A stretch of DNA of 64,000 nt from positions 19,771,872 to 19,835,871 of the forward strand of contig OZ234497.1 in the NCBI GenBank assembly GCA_965153455.1, written 5' to 3'. This DNA is from Sphagnum compactum (taxonomy: Eukaryota; Bryophyta; Sphagnopsida; Sphagnales). The position numbers and the translations under genes were made by a program. Of the stretch, positions 44,058 through 55,435 are shown one piece after another (positions within the stretch are counted from its first letter, which is position 1; every line of letters begins with the position of its first letter). The notes under the pieces were generated by a model. The model was not told the origin of the DNA, searched no databases, and saw nothing but the letters and a program-made list of their open reading frames with translations.

Positions 44058-46260
44058 CTTCATGTAGTCAGCAATGTGACCACCCAGGATGTACTTGCGG
44101 TGAGTTTCAGCATTCAAACTCTTGTCCTCTTTGCTAAAACCTGCAAACCCCTTTTCACTATGGGGAATGTCCAGACCTCCATCCAAAGCACCCTGTATTA
44201 AAAAAGTGATCAGAGTGCTGCTAAACAAGCTGAATTACTTCTTAATCTCATACAACAGAGTCCATAAACTGATGAAGCCATAGATGCTGCATCAGCATCC
44301 ACATCATGTGCGGCCAGATATCCAAGAGTGCACATTGCAGAAGAATCAGAATCCAGGTAAGCTACTTCAAATGTCTCCAAATTTGTTTCCTGGACATCAG
44401 GAAAATAGTAACTGAGTTGGCAATACAGCCAAAGAGGTTCCCTTCACAAGAAGCACATAAAACTAAAAATAGAAGAAATAGAAAAGCAGCTGAGCAAACC
44501 AGTAAAACAATACATAAACACCCAGCCATGTAATAAGCAGAAAGAATGTAAGCCCATGAGATGATTCTCACTGATAAAGCTACTCCCAACATTGAGGATA
44601 CATTAGTGCACACCCCATAATATCCACAGAGATTTTTTCTCTCATTTTCAGAGTAAACAGAGAATCCTTTAGTCCTCTTTTAGAAGATAATTTATGCTAT
44701 ACGCAATTTCCCTAGAGAGTGCATTCAAGTAAACAAAGAGGAATTAGGGATATTCACAAAGATATACATAAGGACTGTCCATATTATGATACAGATCTAG
44801 GATGACTCGACAAGTACTGGACTAGTTAAGATGCCAAATAATGAACAAATCCTGACACTAGTAAACCTTGCTATGAGAATATGCACAAAAAACATAAGTG
44901 GAAAGGTACCTTCAGGGCACCAAAAACTCTGTTTCCAGTTGTAGTCCTGACCAAACCCACATCAAGAAGAGCCCTAAATGGCCGTTTGCCCTCACCCTCC
45001 TCAACATTGAAGTCCTCACCAGTATCCTGCAGACAGGAACAACCAAAACATCAAAATATCAACCTAATTCTGGCCTATACATGGTAGATATTGCTGTGTG
45101 CCACTACTATTAAGTGACTTCAAAAAGCTGTCATTGCAGCTATGGACCCAATGTGCCCATGAGTCAGAAGCAATTCTACAAACATCAAATAACAGAATGT
45201 TTGCATGCAAAAACCAAATAAATCACAAACCGTTTCATTGCCTGAGTAGTCCTCATCAAGCTCAAACTTCTTCAAATGACATCGAGCCAGCAGAAGACCT
45301 GTGCAGTAAGCTGTGATGGACCACCATAATCCACATCCAACCCATCCATTAATGAAAGTGGAGCTTGGGGAAGGCGATTACAAGTATTGCTTGCCAGGCA
45401 CAGAAGTGCCAATAGCTACTTGCTCAGGTGCTTTCAAAGATTATTTTGGACTGGCACACAGAATGCATACCAGCAGCATAATTGCTAAAACCACCCTTCA
45501 AGCCATAGCGTGGCAGCGGTCAGCACAATGTCACCAGCAAGATTGGTATAGATGATTTGAGCCACAATGTCTTTGTTGGTCTGGACAAGTAAATGTCAAG
45601 GAACAGATGCATATACTCTTCAGGTTCAACATACACAACTAGTAAAGCAGAATTGACATAACACATTAGGATTCAAAAACTGGAGACAGGCCTGTCAGTC
45701 TCACTCAAAATTCAGAGAGTGCCACCTAGATCACAAGGAATAGAATCCCATCAGATTCCAACGGTCACGCGCAAGATATCACACAGAACATGAAAAAATG
45801 AATTCATATTCAAGAGGCAGACAACTCCAGGTAATGAAATGTGAAAGAAAGAAACACATATGGCTATTAGAAGGCAAAGCAGGATTCTCATACTAATCTA
45901 AACAAGTACTTAACAACAGAGGATACAAATCGGACAACATAGCGGTACTTTGGGGTGTGGTTCTTGTTCTTGTCCTGAGTGGTAAGACGAATCCTGGCCC
46001 GATAGTCAGTTTTCCCAGCTGCACAATGCATATAGGAGAGTATACATCAGAACAAGACAGCAATGCACAGATTGGTTCAGACAATACCTAGATGCAGGTT
46101 CTCCAAATTGCTCCCCACCCTCCATATGCAAATCTTTGATCACCATATATGCATTGTTATTGCACACATGATTGCCTACAGAAAACTGACCTCGCCTGCA
46201 CCTGTACATGACTTGAAACCTTTTCAAGTAGGCCTTGGTCATGTGTGACTTGACGTACAC
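44058..46260 (-). pseudogene. RPL5: 60S ribosomal protein L5, intron-bearing broken copy
   Basis: RPL5 (uL18) binds 5S rRNA in the large subunit. Six exons are visible: 46191-46260 (VKSHMTKAYLKRFQVMYRC), 45927-46018 ([19 protein letters not shown]), 45471-45580 (TNKDIVAQIIYTNLAGDIVL), 45231-45310 (YCTGLLLARCHLKKFELDED), 44910-45026 ([13 protein letters not shown]) and 44058-44192 ([20 protein letters not shown]). All junctions are GT-AG and in phase, except that the third exon has lost 17 nt where the family has AYAHELP, which shifts frame. Restoring 17 nt would give the phase the next exon expects, so the loss is real relative to the ancestor. The start Met is not clear and the last third of the protein (5S-binding tail) is absent. 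Introns show it is a DNA-level copy, not a retrocopy. Confidence 0.85.
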
Positions 46261-46646
46261 CTGCACAGCAAAGCGGAACACTATGCAGTGAAGAGTTCGA
46301 CGTATAGCTCTATGCCGTTGCCACTACATTCAGATCCTGGAAAATAGGTCATTAGAAGGTTTAGGGTTTCCAATAACACAAAGGAATTTTTCGGCTCGAT
46401 TATAGTAGGGGTTAAACAGAAACTAAGAGTTTCCTCCAACGAGCAAATGTGAAGCAAGTCATTCTGAATTTGTTCAAAGTTTGTATAAAAACCATATCAA
46501 TTTCCCACATAATTTTATTTAGTTCATATCATTGGACATATGTTTGCCCAAAATTTGGTGTTAATGTATTAACATTATTTTTAATATTTTGAAAGATTCA
46601 ATTATCTTTCACATGGGGTGTTTGATATGTCATGATAACATCATTA
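46261..46646. other. Spacer upstream of RPL5 copy
   Basis: It may include a remnant of the RPL5 first exon or leader near 46262-46330, but no clear start codon and donor pair can be assigned. From 46440 on the DNA is AT-rich. Confidence 0.4.
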
Positions 46647-47369
46647 TCACCAAAAAAAATTGTTTTGAATGTGTTTTATGAATTTTAACCTATTATTTAA
46701 ATAGTCTAACACCAAAAGTGATATTTCATCTATCACAACAAATTGTAATTGTTTATATTGACATGTAAACCTATTTAATGAATATGATGATAAGTTTGTT
46801 AAACTAGATAAGAATTGTTGGACATGTATGTTCAATGTTGAATGTATTGTTAGACCATCAATATTGAAAGCAACTTTACATATTGGTGCCATAAGTAAAG
46901 CCTTGGTTTTTGTTAACTCGAAAGACATGTCTTTATTGTATAACCATAATAATCCTTGATTTACAAGTTTTAATGTAAAAGTTTTACCAGTTCCAACACC
47001 CCTTGTCAAAAAGAAACAATGTATTAAAATACAATTGTTTTTATGCATAACATTGTCAAATATTAATCTTTGCTTTTCATTTAATTGTCTAAATAAACTA
47101 TGATATTCAAGTTATTACATCATCATGGAATATGATGATTTTATGAAATTTTAATTTTTTAAAAATTATGATTTTTTGTTTGATCGATTACGTGATTGAA
47201 TGACAAAGTTAGATTGTAAATCATAGTGTTCAATATTGATTGTGTTTATTATAGGTATTGTAGGACATGGATCATTTATTTCATTATCTATATCATCAAT
47301 CCAAATGTTAGTTGAACGTAATGGTTTTGATTTTGAATCTATTGAATCATCCTTTTGTGACAGATGCAA
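46647..47369 (-). mobile_element. Helitron-type PIF1 helicase fragment
   Basis: The minus strand encodes Walker A GVGTGKTFTLKLVNQGLL, then KALLMAPICKVAFNIDGLTIHS and Walker B QLQFVVIDEISLLVLDYLNN. This is the 5' part of the PIF1-like helicase of plant Helitron Rep/Hel proteins, where GxGTGKTF, AF.I.G.TIHS and IIDEISM are diagnostic. An upstream open segment at 47166-47369 may belong to it. The frame ends at 46647 and the remaining helicase motifs and Rep domain are missing, so it is a dead remnant. Element ends were not identified. Confidence 0.75.
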
Positions 47370-50300
47370 ACATTAGACACCATATTTCAATAGATGGATT
47401 CATTTATAATGCTCATCCATAATGTCCATCCATAATTCCTAGCTAAATTTTAGTTAACTCTTAGTTAAACCCCAATTAAGTTTTAGTTCATTTCTAGTTA
47501 AGTTCAAATTATCCTTTTTATTATTTTCAATCATATACCAACACATGTTGTACCAAATTTAAAATACACCCCCAAAACTACTATTGTGACACCAAAAAAT
47601 GGACACCTTAATATGCCAAGACCCATGAATGAACATACAAAAACTTGCCATGATTGCCATGGTTTCAAAAGACAAAACAAAAATATTTCTGTAGTTTTGA
47701 TTGATTTTGTTTACAATCCAATACCTTTTTTGGTTCATTGGATCATGAATGCACCCTTAGGGTGAACCAAAAGTTATCAATGTATGTTATGAAGTTGGTA
47801 TTCAACTCAACAAAGTAGACCCTAATTGAACTTAATAGTTTCCATATCTATAGCTTTAATGAAATATCTAACATATGGTATAGAACTAAAATAGGAACAT
47901 GGAAAAGAAGAGGTTATGCTTACAAATAAGGGGCATGTTGACAAAATCATATATCAAGCCATTTCCTTTTGACCTTTTTTTGATATTTTTGGGGTTTTTG
48001 TAAAAGTTTTATTTTCAAGGTTATGTTGGTATTTTCTCAAACATAAATATGACCTAAATATCATATATTCCAACTAATGTTGACTTTTATATTTTAGATT
48101 TTCTTTTCATCAATTTCCCATTCTTCATATTCAATTGTCAAATTTCACATAATTAATATTAATGTCTTTGGAAATTTAATACTAAAATTGGTAGTGAGTA
48201 TGTTGGGATAATACTTTATGGTCACTATAAAGAACCAATGGTCTATTACACATTTAGCTTGTAATTAACTCAAAATAATTTATAAAATAATTTGAATGTT
48301 TTCTCCACACTTACACACAAGCCTACTCAACACCCTTTTCATATTATGCATCATTCGCAACTAGTGTTTAGATTTTAGACATTAGTGTTAAAATAGGCTA
48401 CATTAAAATAGTCATTAGATTTTTAAATAGTGTTAATAATCATCGAAGTTAATGAGAGCAAGAATGTATGCACATTCCCACTTGAGGCCAATGTTAGGTG
48501 TGACCACATGTAGCATGACTTTAACACTAGAGCTAATGACAACCCATCCACACTAGACTTAAAGGTTCTTTGTCATTGTTTTCACTTTCAGTGAAAGTTT
48601 ATTTATTTCAATCCACAAATCAAATGGGAAAGCATGGTGGGATAAATAGACCCCAAATCTTCTTTATGTCACTCTAAAATAAGCAACCATCATCTTACAT
48701 TTTTTGGAATTTTGTTGTTCTCAATGTGTTCCCATCAAATTTTCGTTGGATTCTCAACATGTTCTCCAATTTCCCAATGAGTCCCCCAACATGTTCCAAC
48801 TAGCACCTTACATTATCCCATATCTATTTTGGGATTGTACAAAGTTTGATATTTTAGTATTTTAATTTTTTTTTGTCATGGGACAATCAATGATGCCCAT
48901 CACAGAAGGAAAAAAAAGAACTTTGGGAGGTGCTCACAACTAAATAATATGAGTTACACTGTTCTATATTGAAAACTTGAGGGACTTGAAAAAATTTGTA
49001 TCGTCAATAGAATTTTGACAATTAAAATTGGTTTTTAATTGGACTTCAATGATTGGGTTGTCCATAAAATTTTAACTATTAAACTTGGCCTTTGCACCTC
49101 AAAAATTGGATTGTCCATACAACTTTGATAATTAAAATTGGCCTTTGGACTTCACAATTTTGACAGTGACCTTTGGACTTCGCAAATTAGTGATTGACAT
49201 TTTATCATGTTTTGACAATCTTTCAAGTTAGATAACAAAAATAAATAATTTTTTGTCAAGTTAAAAAATAATAATAATAATTGGGAAGGATAGTGATACC
49301 AGACCCCCCACAATCTTCTTTATGTCACTTAACGCTGAATTCATTGGTCCCTTTTCCCCTCTTTTATAACCTTGCATGAAAGGTCTAAAATTTAGACATT
49401 TGAACTTAGATTGAATGTTAGCTACCACACACCACTAATAACAAGTTAGCACACCACCTTCCGACTAGGAATCCACATCATTGCCAATGCTTTGCTAACA
49501 TTCCATACACGAATGCACCCCAAAAATCAAGAAAATCTAACATTGACTTAATGTCATCAACTTAACATAAGTGTGAATGATGCTTTAGTAATACTAATAA
49601 TATAACCCTTGAATACACATAGGGTTTAAAAACAATGAATTGTGTTAATTGTGGTTCCATTCACAAAATGGAACTAAGAATCTGGTTTGGGGTTCAGTTT
49701 TTAATAAAAAAAATCCAATGGTTTTGAAAATCAATCCTTGTTAGGCTCTAGTTCTTAAGGTGCATTCACACTTGGTGTTAGGGATTCTAAGGTTGAGTCA
49801 CCTAACACCATGCTACCCATTTAGGACTTAAACTTAGTTACCATGAAAATTTTATGTTAAGCGAACATTCACTTAACATTAAGCTGTGTGGCCCATTTAA
49901 CATTGGGTGCCATCTAGGATGCCACCTAGATTTTCATTTAACACTGACTTAACATCAAGTGTGAATGCACCATAATTACTAACTAGAACCAATGGTTCTT
50001 ACCTGCCAAATCAGGTACCACCCAACACTTGTATTTTTCCTTCCAGTGCAATTGTGCCATCATCCTCCATTTTTGCCTACACTTAATACCCCCCACCCTT
50101 TCCCTGAGTGTGGGTACCTACCTCTATTTGTGGGATCTCAAAAATTATGGTTTTTACTCTCAACCTAAATTTTGTAATAGGTCTCAAATCACCCTATTTT
50201 GTAATGGGTAAATTTGAAACCATACTTGATCTATGGATCATTTTCAAGTCTTTACCTTTCATGCACTTGCAGTGGCTGCATGCATTATGGGCTAACAGAC

Positions 50301-50855
50301 TTGCAGCTCACAAAACCCTAAACCCTAAACCCCACCACACTGCTAGAATCAACACTGCAGCTTAAAGATATCAAAATGATGCAAATCAATGTCTTTTTTT
50401 GCACAAATTTATCTCAAAAGGGTAGTTGTGATTTTTTTCTCCAAAATTAAAAATTACAAACTATTACCACAAAATTCTCTTTAAGAAATATCTTGCTACT
50501 TACTTACCTACCCATCATCAGCAAAAGAATTAAAGCTCACACACACTAGAAAGCAACACTAAAAATGAACACCCTTTACAACACTTAGTGCAGGAAAAAA
50601 TCACAAATTCACTGAAGTGGACAATCACTTAGTGAGAAAACAACACCTACCAATGTAAAAATCAATTTCAATGTGAATTGCCTTAGTCCTCTCTCACCAA
50701 GAGACAATGGGGCTAGATTTTTTGAACTACTTGCTTTGTGTTTTAATCCTTTTTTTGGTCTTCTTAATGTAGTTTGATTTGGTGCATTAAAAGAGCAATC
50801 ATGCGGGAAATTTGAAGGTTTAGAGTCCTTCTTCTTCAATAGAGAATTATGAATC
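47370..50855. other. AT-rich intergenic DNA
   Basis: No gene is recognised. There is a weak tandem repeat at 48990-49200 (recurring 'attaaaattggcctttggacttca'), roughly 63 bp, three copies. A short AAACCCTAAACCCTAAACC patch lies at 50313-50331. Confidence 0.55.
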
Positions 50856-53800
50856 ATGAATGCAATTAGCAGAAATAAACTTATTCTACAAACCTTGTTC
50901 TTCAAATTAATTCCATGCTTCAACTTCATTTTTTGTTTGCAGGTTTTAGTGAAGTTCACTACTCTTTTTCAAAGTCTTCATCATGTTGTACTTGGTGGGG
51001 AATTTGACACCTCACATAGTATTGAGATTGCAAGCTCGGTGCCGTCTGAGTTTTTGTTGCATTCAAAAGCATTTGAAACATTCAAAGGCAGTGTCTTTGA
51101 GAGCCATATGATCCCAGCTAATTTGATTGATGCTCCCGACACTGCCGAGCCATGGCCCGAAGAAGTTGCAAGTTCAAATGGAACTACATTCAATGTGCTC
51201 TCTCAAGGTGCAGTCGGTGATGGTGTTACTGATGATACAGAGGTTAGAAAAACCACTTAGAAAATTAAATTTCCTTGTGGGATGTGAAAACTTAGTTACA
51301 AAATTCATATTTGAAAATGTCCTTGTGGAATGTGAAAACTAAGTTAGTTCCAAAAATCATGCTTGCTAATTCTTTTTGGAATGTGGAAAGTGAGTTCCAA
51401 ATATCATGTTTGGAAATTCCTTTTGGGATGTGAAAACTCAGTTCCAAAAATCATGTTTTTGAAAATTCATTGTGGGGTGTGAAAACTTGTCTTAAGATTT
51501 CCATGTTTTTGTTGCAAAGGCGTAAAATGATTTTCATCATTTCAGACATAAATTTAGCAATCATCTGAGTAGTAGCTGCTTTTTGTCAATACCCATTAAG
51601 AAACGTGCAATGGGTGTTTTCAGATCTTACCCCATTTAGACATAGCTAGTCACAAGAAGAGTGTGTATCAAACTTGTTGTCATTCACATGGACTTTAGTT
51701 ATTGATACCCAAGAAGGGAATTCAGCTTTTTTTTTTCATCCAAACTTTTATTATATTCAGTCCTGACTCCCAAAGAAAATGATACCCATTTTGGTCCAAT
51801 TTTTGTTCAAATCCAAATTTTTTGGGGTTTACACACTTTTGTTGATAGAAATTGCGTGTTTGGATTTTTTTATTTATTTTTTGCCAAATGCTTGTTTCGC
51901 AGGCATTTCTATTAACATGGGATCTTGCATGTGCGGTCGAGAATGGAGCGATGAATGTGCCTTCAGGTTATGATTTCCTAGTTTATCCAACTATTTTCAA
52001 TGGCAGTAATTGTTCATCCAACTTACAGTTACAGGTGGGTGTGAATCTCTTCTCTTGCCAAATGTGACTCAATTGCCTTTCCAGTAATAATCTGCATAAT
52101 TTTTGTGCCTAGATTTGCATCTCTTAACTACAAATGCTTGACAAAAATATTAAGCTCTTGGCAACAATTTTGTTCATTCCTAGGATGCCAGAATTTGCCT
52201 TGGAATTGAACTATGCAAATGTGAATGTTGACAAATCAAAATTGCTCATAAAAATTGGCCAATGTGACCTTTTGGTGGTTAACTTGGGACAATAGTTAAT
52301 TTACAAACAAAAACTCAAATTTATTATTAAAAAAATGGCCATCTTTTTTAAGATATTTGTCTAGATGATTGTTTAAGAAAATGTAGTATACTGGCTTTGC
52401 AACTAAGAGAGTAAAATGTTGTCTCATTTCTGCAAGATGGATGGGACAATAGTTGCACCAAAACAAATAAGTGCTTGGGATGGCACAGACGGCGAAAATT
52501 GGTTGAAATTCAGAAATTTGACCACGTTTAACATCATGGGAAGTGGTATATTTGACGGTCGAGGGCAAAATTGGTGGACTTGTAAAAAACAAAACGTTTG
52601 CACAACAGTACCAGACGTAAGTAAAAGAAAACCTCTCTTTTCGAATCGAAAACTATTTGAGTTAAGCATCTAATCATGAATCAAATGGACCCATGACTTT
52701 CATTGTTCCTTTGGAATATTTGTCATTCAACAAAAAAATCAAGGTTTAGGGTTTAGGGTTTGTAAGGTACTAACTTAGAAACCCTAAAAAAAGAAGTTTG
52801 ATCCACATTTTGCATCACCTTTCGTGTCTTTGATTTTACTGTTTTTTTCTAACAGGCCGTGTCAATAACCCAAAGCTCAAGTGTCTCAGTGAAAGGAGTG
52901 ACATTCAAAGACAGCCAGAAAATGCACCTTAGATTTAGTAATGTGCAGGATGGAACTGCAGATGGTATCCAGATTACAGCACCAAGTGATAGCCCAAATA
53001 CAGATGGAATCCATGTATCAGAATCAAGCAACATTGTGATTGCAAATTGTGATATAACAACAGGTAATGAAAGAAGAAAACATATCAAGTTGTTTCAGGT
53101 GTAAGGTTCAGGGTTTAGGGTTTGTTAGATTCAAATCTCTTGTTGATCTTTGACAATTGTTGAGTGAATATGATCATATCTACCTAGTTGATCAATCTTC
53201 TAATCCGGTCTTTACAAAAGAAAGAGCTCACAATGTTTTTAGTTATTGATTTTGAGAATTTTGTAGGGGATGATTGCATCTCGATTGTTTCAGGATCCAC
53301 CAATATCCAGCTGACAAATATTTATTGTGGGCCAGGATGTCATGGAATAAGGTAAAAAAACCCACCCAAAAAAAAAAAAAAAAAAAAAAAAAGCCCATTC
53401 CTTGTGTTTCAATTTTATTTTATTTTCAATATTTTTTAGTTGTGTAAGACATATTATGTTGTCCATATTCATCGGTTTAGGGTTTAAGCCTCTCATCAAC
53501 CAGAGAAGTTTAAGCAAGCTCACAATTCACATGCTGGATATTACATGATAAAAATGAGTAACATATGTGTGTCTGTGTGTGTGTGTGTGTGACATTTCCA
53601 CAGTGTGGGGGGTCTAGGAGCAAACAATTCAGCAGCTTTTGTGTCAAACATTACAGTGCAAGATTGCGCAATGGAAAACAACACAAATGGCTTGAGAATC
53701 AAAACATGGCAGGTTTGATTTTTTTGAGCACACTAACCATTCAACCTTAAACCCTAAACCACCCAATTCAACAACCTTTTTTCTTTTTTTTTCTTTTTTG

Positions 53801-54802
53801 TTGCAATAGTGGAAAAACATCTATGGATAATTCACTAATCTTCCTTCTTGATTTAGTGAGTTTCATTGTGTGCACAATCCTTTCTTATAACATAATACAT
53901 GTATAAAAAGAATGGCCTATTTTGGGATAGACCCTTCTCCTACTTTAAAACCTTTCAGATTTTTATGATACTCTGACTCGGACCTTACAAAATATGAAAG
54001 GTCTTATACAACCTTTTCAGGGACCTTACACAACAATAATACTATCACCTGTCCTCCATGTACACAAAGAAAAAAGCAAACTAGTTGTTAATTGAAGCAA
54101 CTTGCATGTGAATTGATCCGCTTCAATCCTCTGAAAAGCATTTGTGGGAGTTTTCTTTTGGTGGGTTGCAGGGAGGCACAGGTATTGCAAAAAACTTTGT
54201 TTACAAGAATGTGGAGATGACAAATGTGGCCAACCCGATCATCATTGATCAGTTCTACTGCCCTCATTGGACAACAAATCCATGTTCCACCTCAGTAAGC
54301 AACCAACCAAATAAACTTTCAAAAGAACCAGTCAGATTCTGCTTAGTGGGTCTGGAAAATAGATTATATACACAGTGTAGAGTCCTTGCAATGGCTGTAC
54401 AGGGCCTTACGTATGTTGTAAGGTCCGTAGTTAACTTCTCTTACACATTGTGGGTAGTAGAAGAGGATGACCCTGATCCTGCCTACAATGGAAAGCTAAT
54501 CAGTGGTGACAAGATTTGGGTTCTCTATTAACATGAATTTTGCAAATGCCCATGTGTTTGATCAGCAGATGAATGCAATCGAGATTGAAGACATTCAATA
54601 CATCAACATCCATGGAACATCATCCTCATCAATAGCAGTAAAATTCAATTGTAGTGCAGCTAATCCATGCACCAGGATATTTCTACAAGACATAAACTTG
54701 GTGCAAGCATCATCAGGTGAAGCGACTATTTCTTCATGTTCAAATGCTTATGGATCATTCACAGGGACAATGACACCCCCTAGCTGCCTCAACATGGACT
54801 AG
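50856..54802 (+). CDS. Polygalacturonase, glycoside hydrolase family 28
   Basis: GH28 enzymes hydrolyse alpha-1,4-galacturonan in cell-wall pectin. Eight exons are inferred: 50856-51242, 51903-52034, 52437-52616, 52856-53063, 53267-53351, 53604-53712, 54172-54294 and 54566-54802, all GT-AG and in phase, giving about 486 residues. Key motifs are FNVLSQGAVGDGVTDDTE at the start of the beta-helix, GSGIFDGRGQNWW, SPNTDGIHV (catalytic NTD), GDDCISI (catalytic DD), CGPGCHGIS (GHG position) and LRIKTWQ (RIK). The stop TAG is at 54800-54802. The N-terminus is uncertain: from the first ATG a hydrophobic stretch (LIPCFNFIFCLQVLVKF) could be a signal peptide, but a 'tttgcag' at 50936-50942 could instead be an acceptor from an unseen exon. 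The His motif carries an extra Cys (PGCHG). There are no stops or frameshifts, so it is probably functional. Confidence 0.85.
51265..51490. repeat. Degenerate tandem repeat in GH28 intron 1
   Basis: About four copies of a roughly 55-60-bp unit: 'ttccttgtgggatgtgaaaact.agttccaaaaatcatgtttgaaaa'. Confidence 0.75.
52742..52762. repeat. Telomere-like TTTAGGG tract in GH28 intron 3
   Basis: Three consecutive GGTTTAG units, with a similar patch in the next intron (about 53105-53128). Confidence 0.8.
53361..53392. repeat. Poly-A run in GH28 intron 5
   Basis: Uninterrupted A homopolymer of more than 25 bases directly after the splice donor region; its length is prone to sequencing error. Confidence 0.9.
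53562..53592. repeat. (TG)n microsatellite in GH28 intron 5
   Basis: A TG/GT run ends about 12 bases before the acceptor of exon 6 at 53601-53603. Confidence 0.85.
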
Positions 54803-55435
54803 ATGTTGATGAATAGCCAGAGTTGGGTACAAACTCATTGAACCAAATAAGTGTAAGTCCAGAGGAGCAATCAGTTAACCTTGGATTGCAAATTTCAGAC
54901 ACAGTGATTCTATGATTTTTGTGAAAAAAAATGATGGAATTCCATTGCTACCAAAACACAAACATTGCCATCTTCAACAAAGAAGTCTGCGACCCACTCA
55001 ATGGGGAGAGATTCAAGGCTTATGTATAAATTGAATGTGAAAAGAGTGTTGTTTCGCATGCTCAGTCTCAGTTCTGCAAAATCTCAAAGACCCAAAACTG
55101 CATCAATCCACTGTTTGCATGGGTATCATGGCTTCAATTGTGTTGGGCACTGACAGAAATAAGCACCATATGTAACTGCATTGCATCAACAACTGCACCT
55201 TCCTTCTACATATTTCTGCATTCATCAAGCCACAAACAAACCAAACAATTTGAGAACACCCAACTGGATGAAATGATCTCCACCAATTGTCCAAGAAATT
55301 GAGAGTTGGCTCTTGATGTTCAAAGGTTCAAATTTTCCAGTGAGTCAGTTGAAAGACTGTACTGCCACTTGAAGAAGGTTGGAGTCCATGGTTATGGGTT
55401 CAAAGGTGGTGGAGAACTGCAAGTCATGAGACAGA
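54803..55435. other. Convergent 3' region between GH28 and KCR
   Basis: No coding exon. The two genes point toward each other, and this 633-bp stretch must hold both 3' UTRs. No conserved element was recognised. Confidence 0.55.

Noticed and set aside
53562-53592. Transposon end near the (TG)n run
   Set aside because: Simple microsatellite within an intron; no inverted repeat or target duplication.
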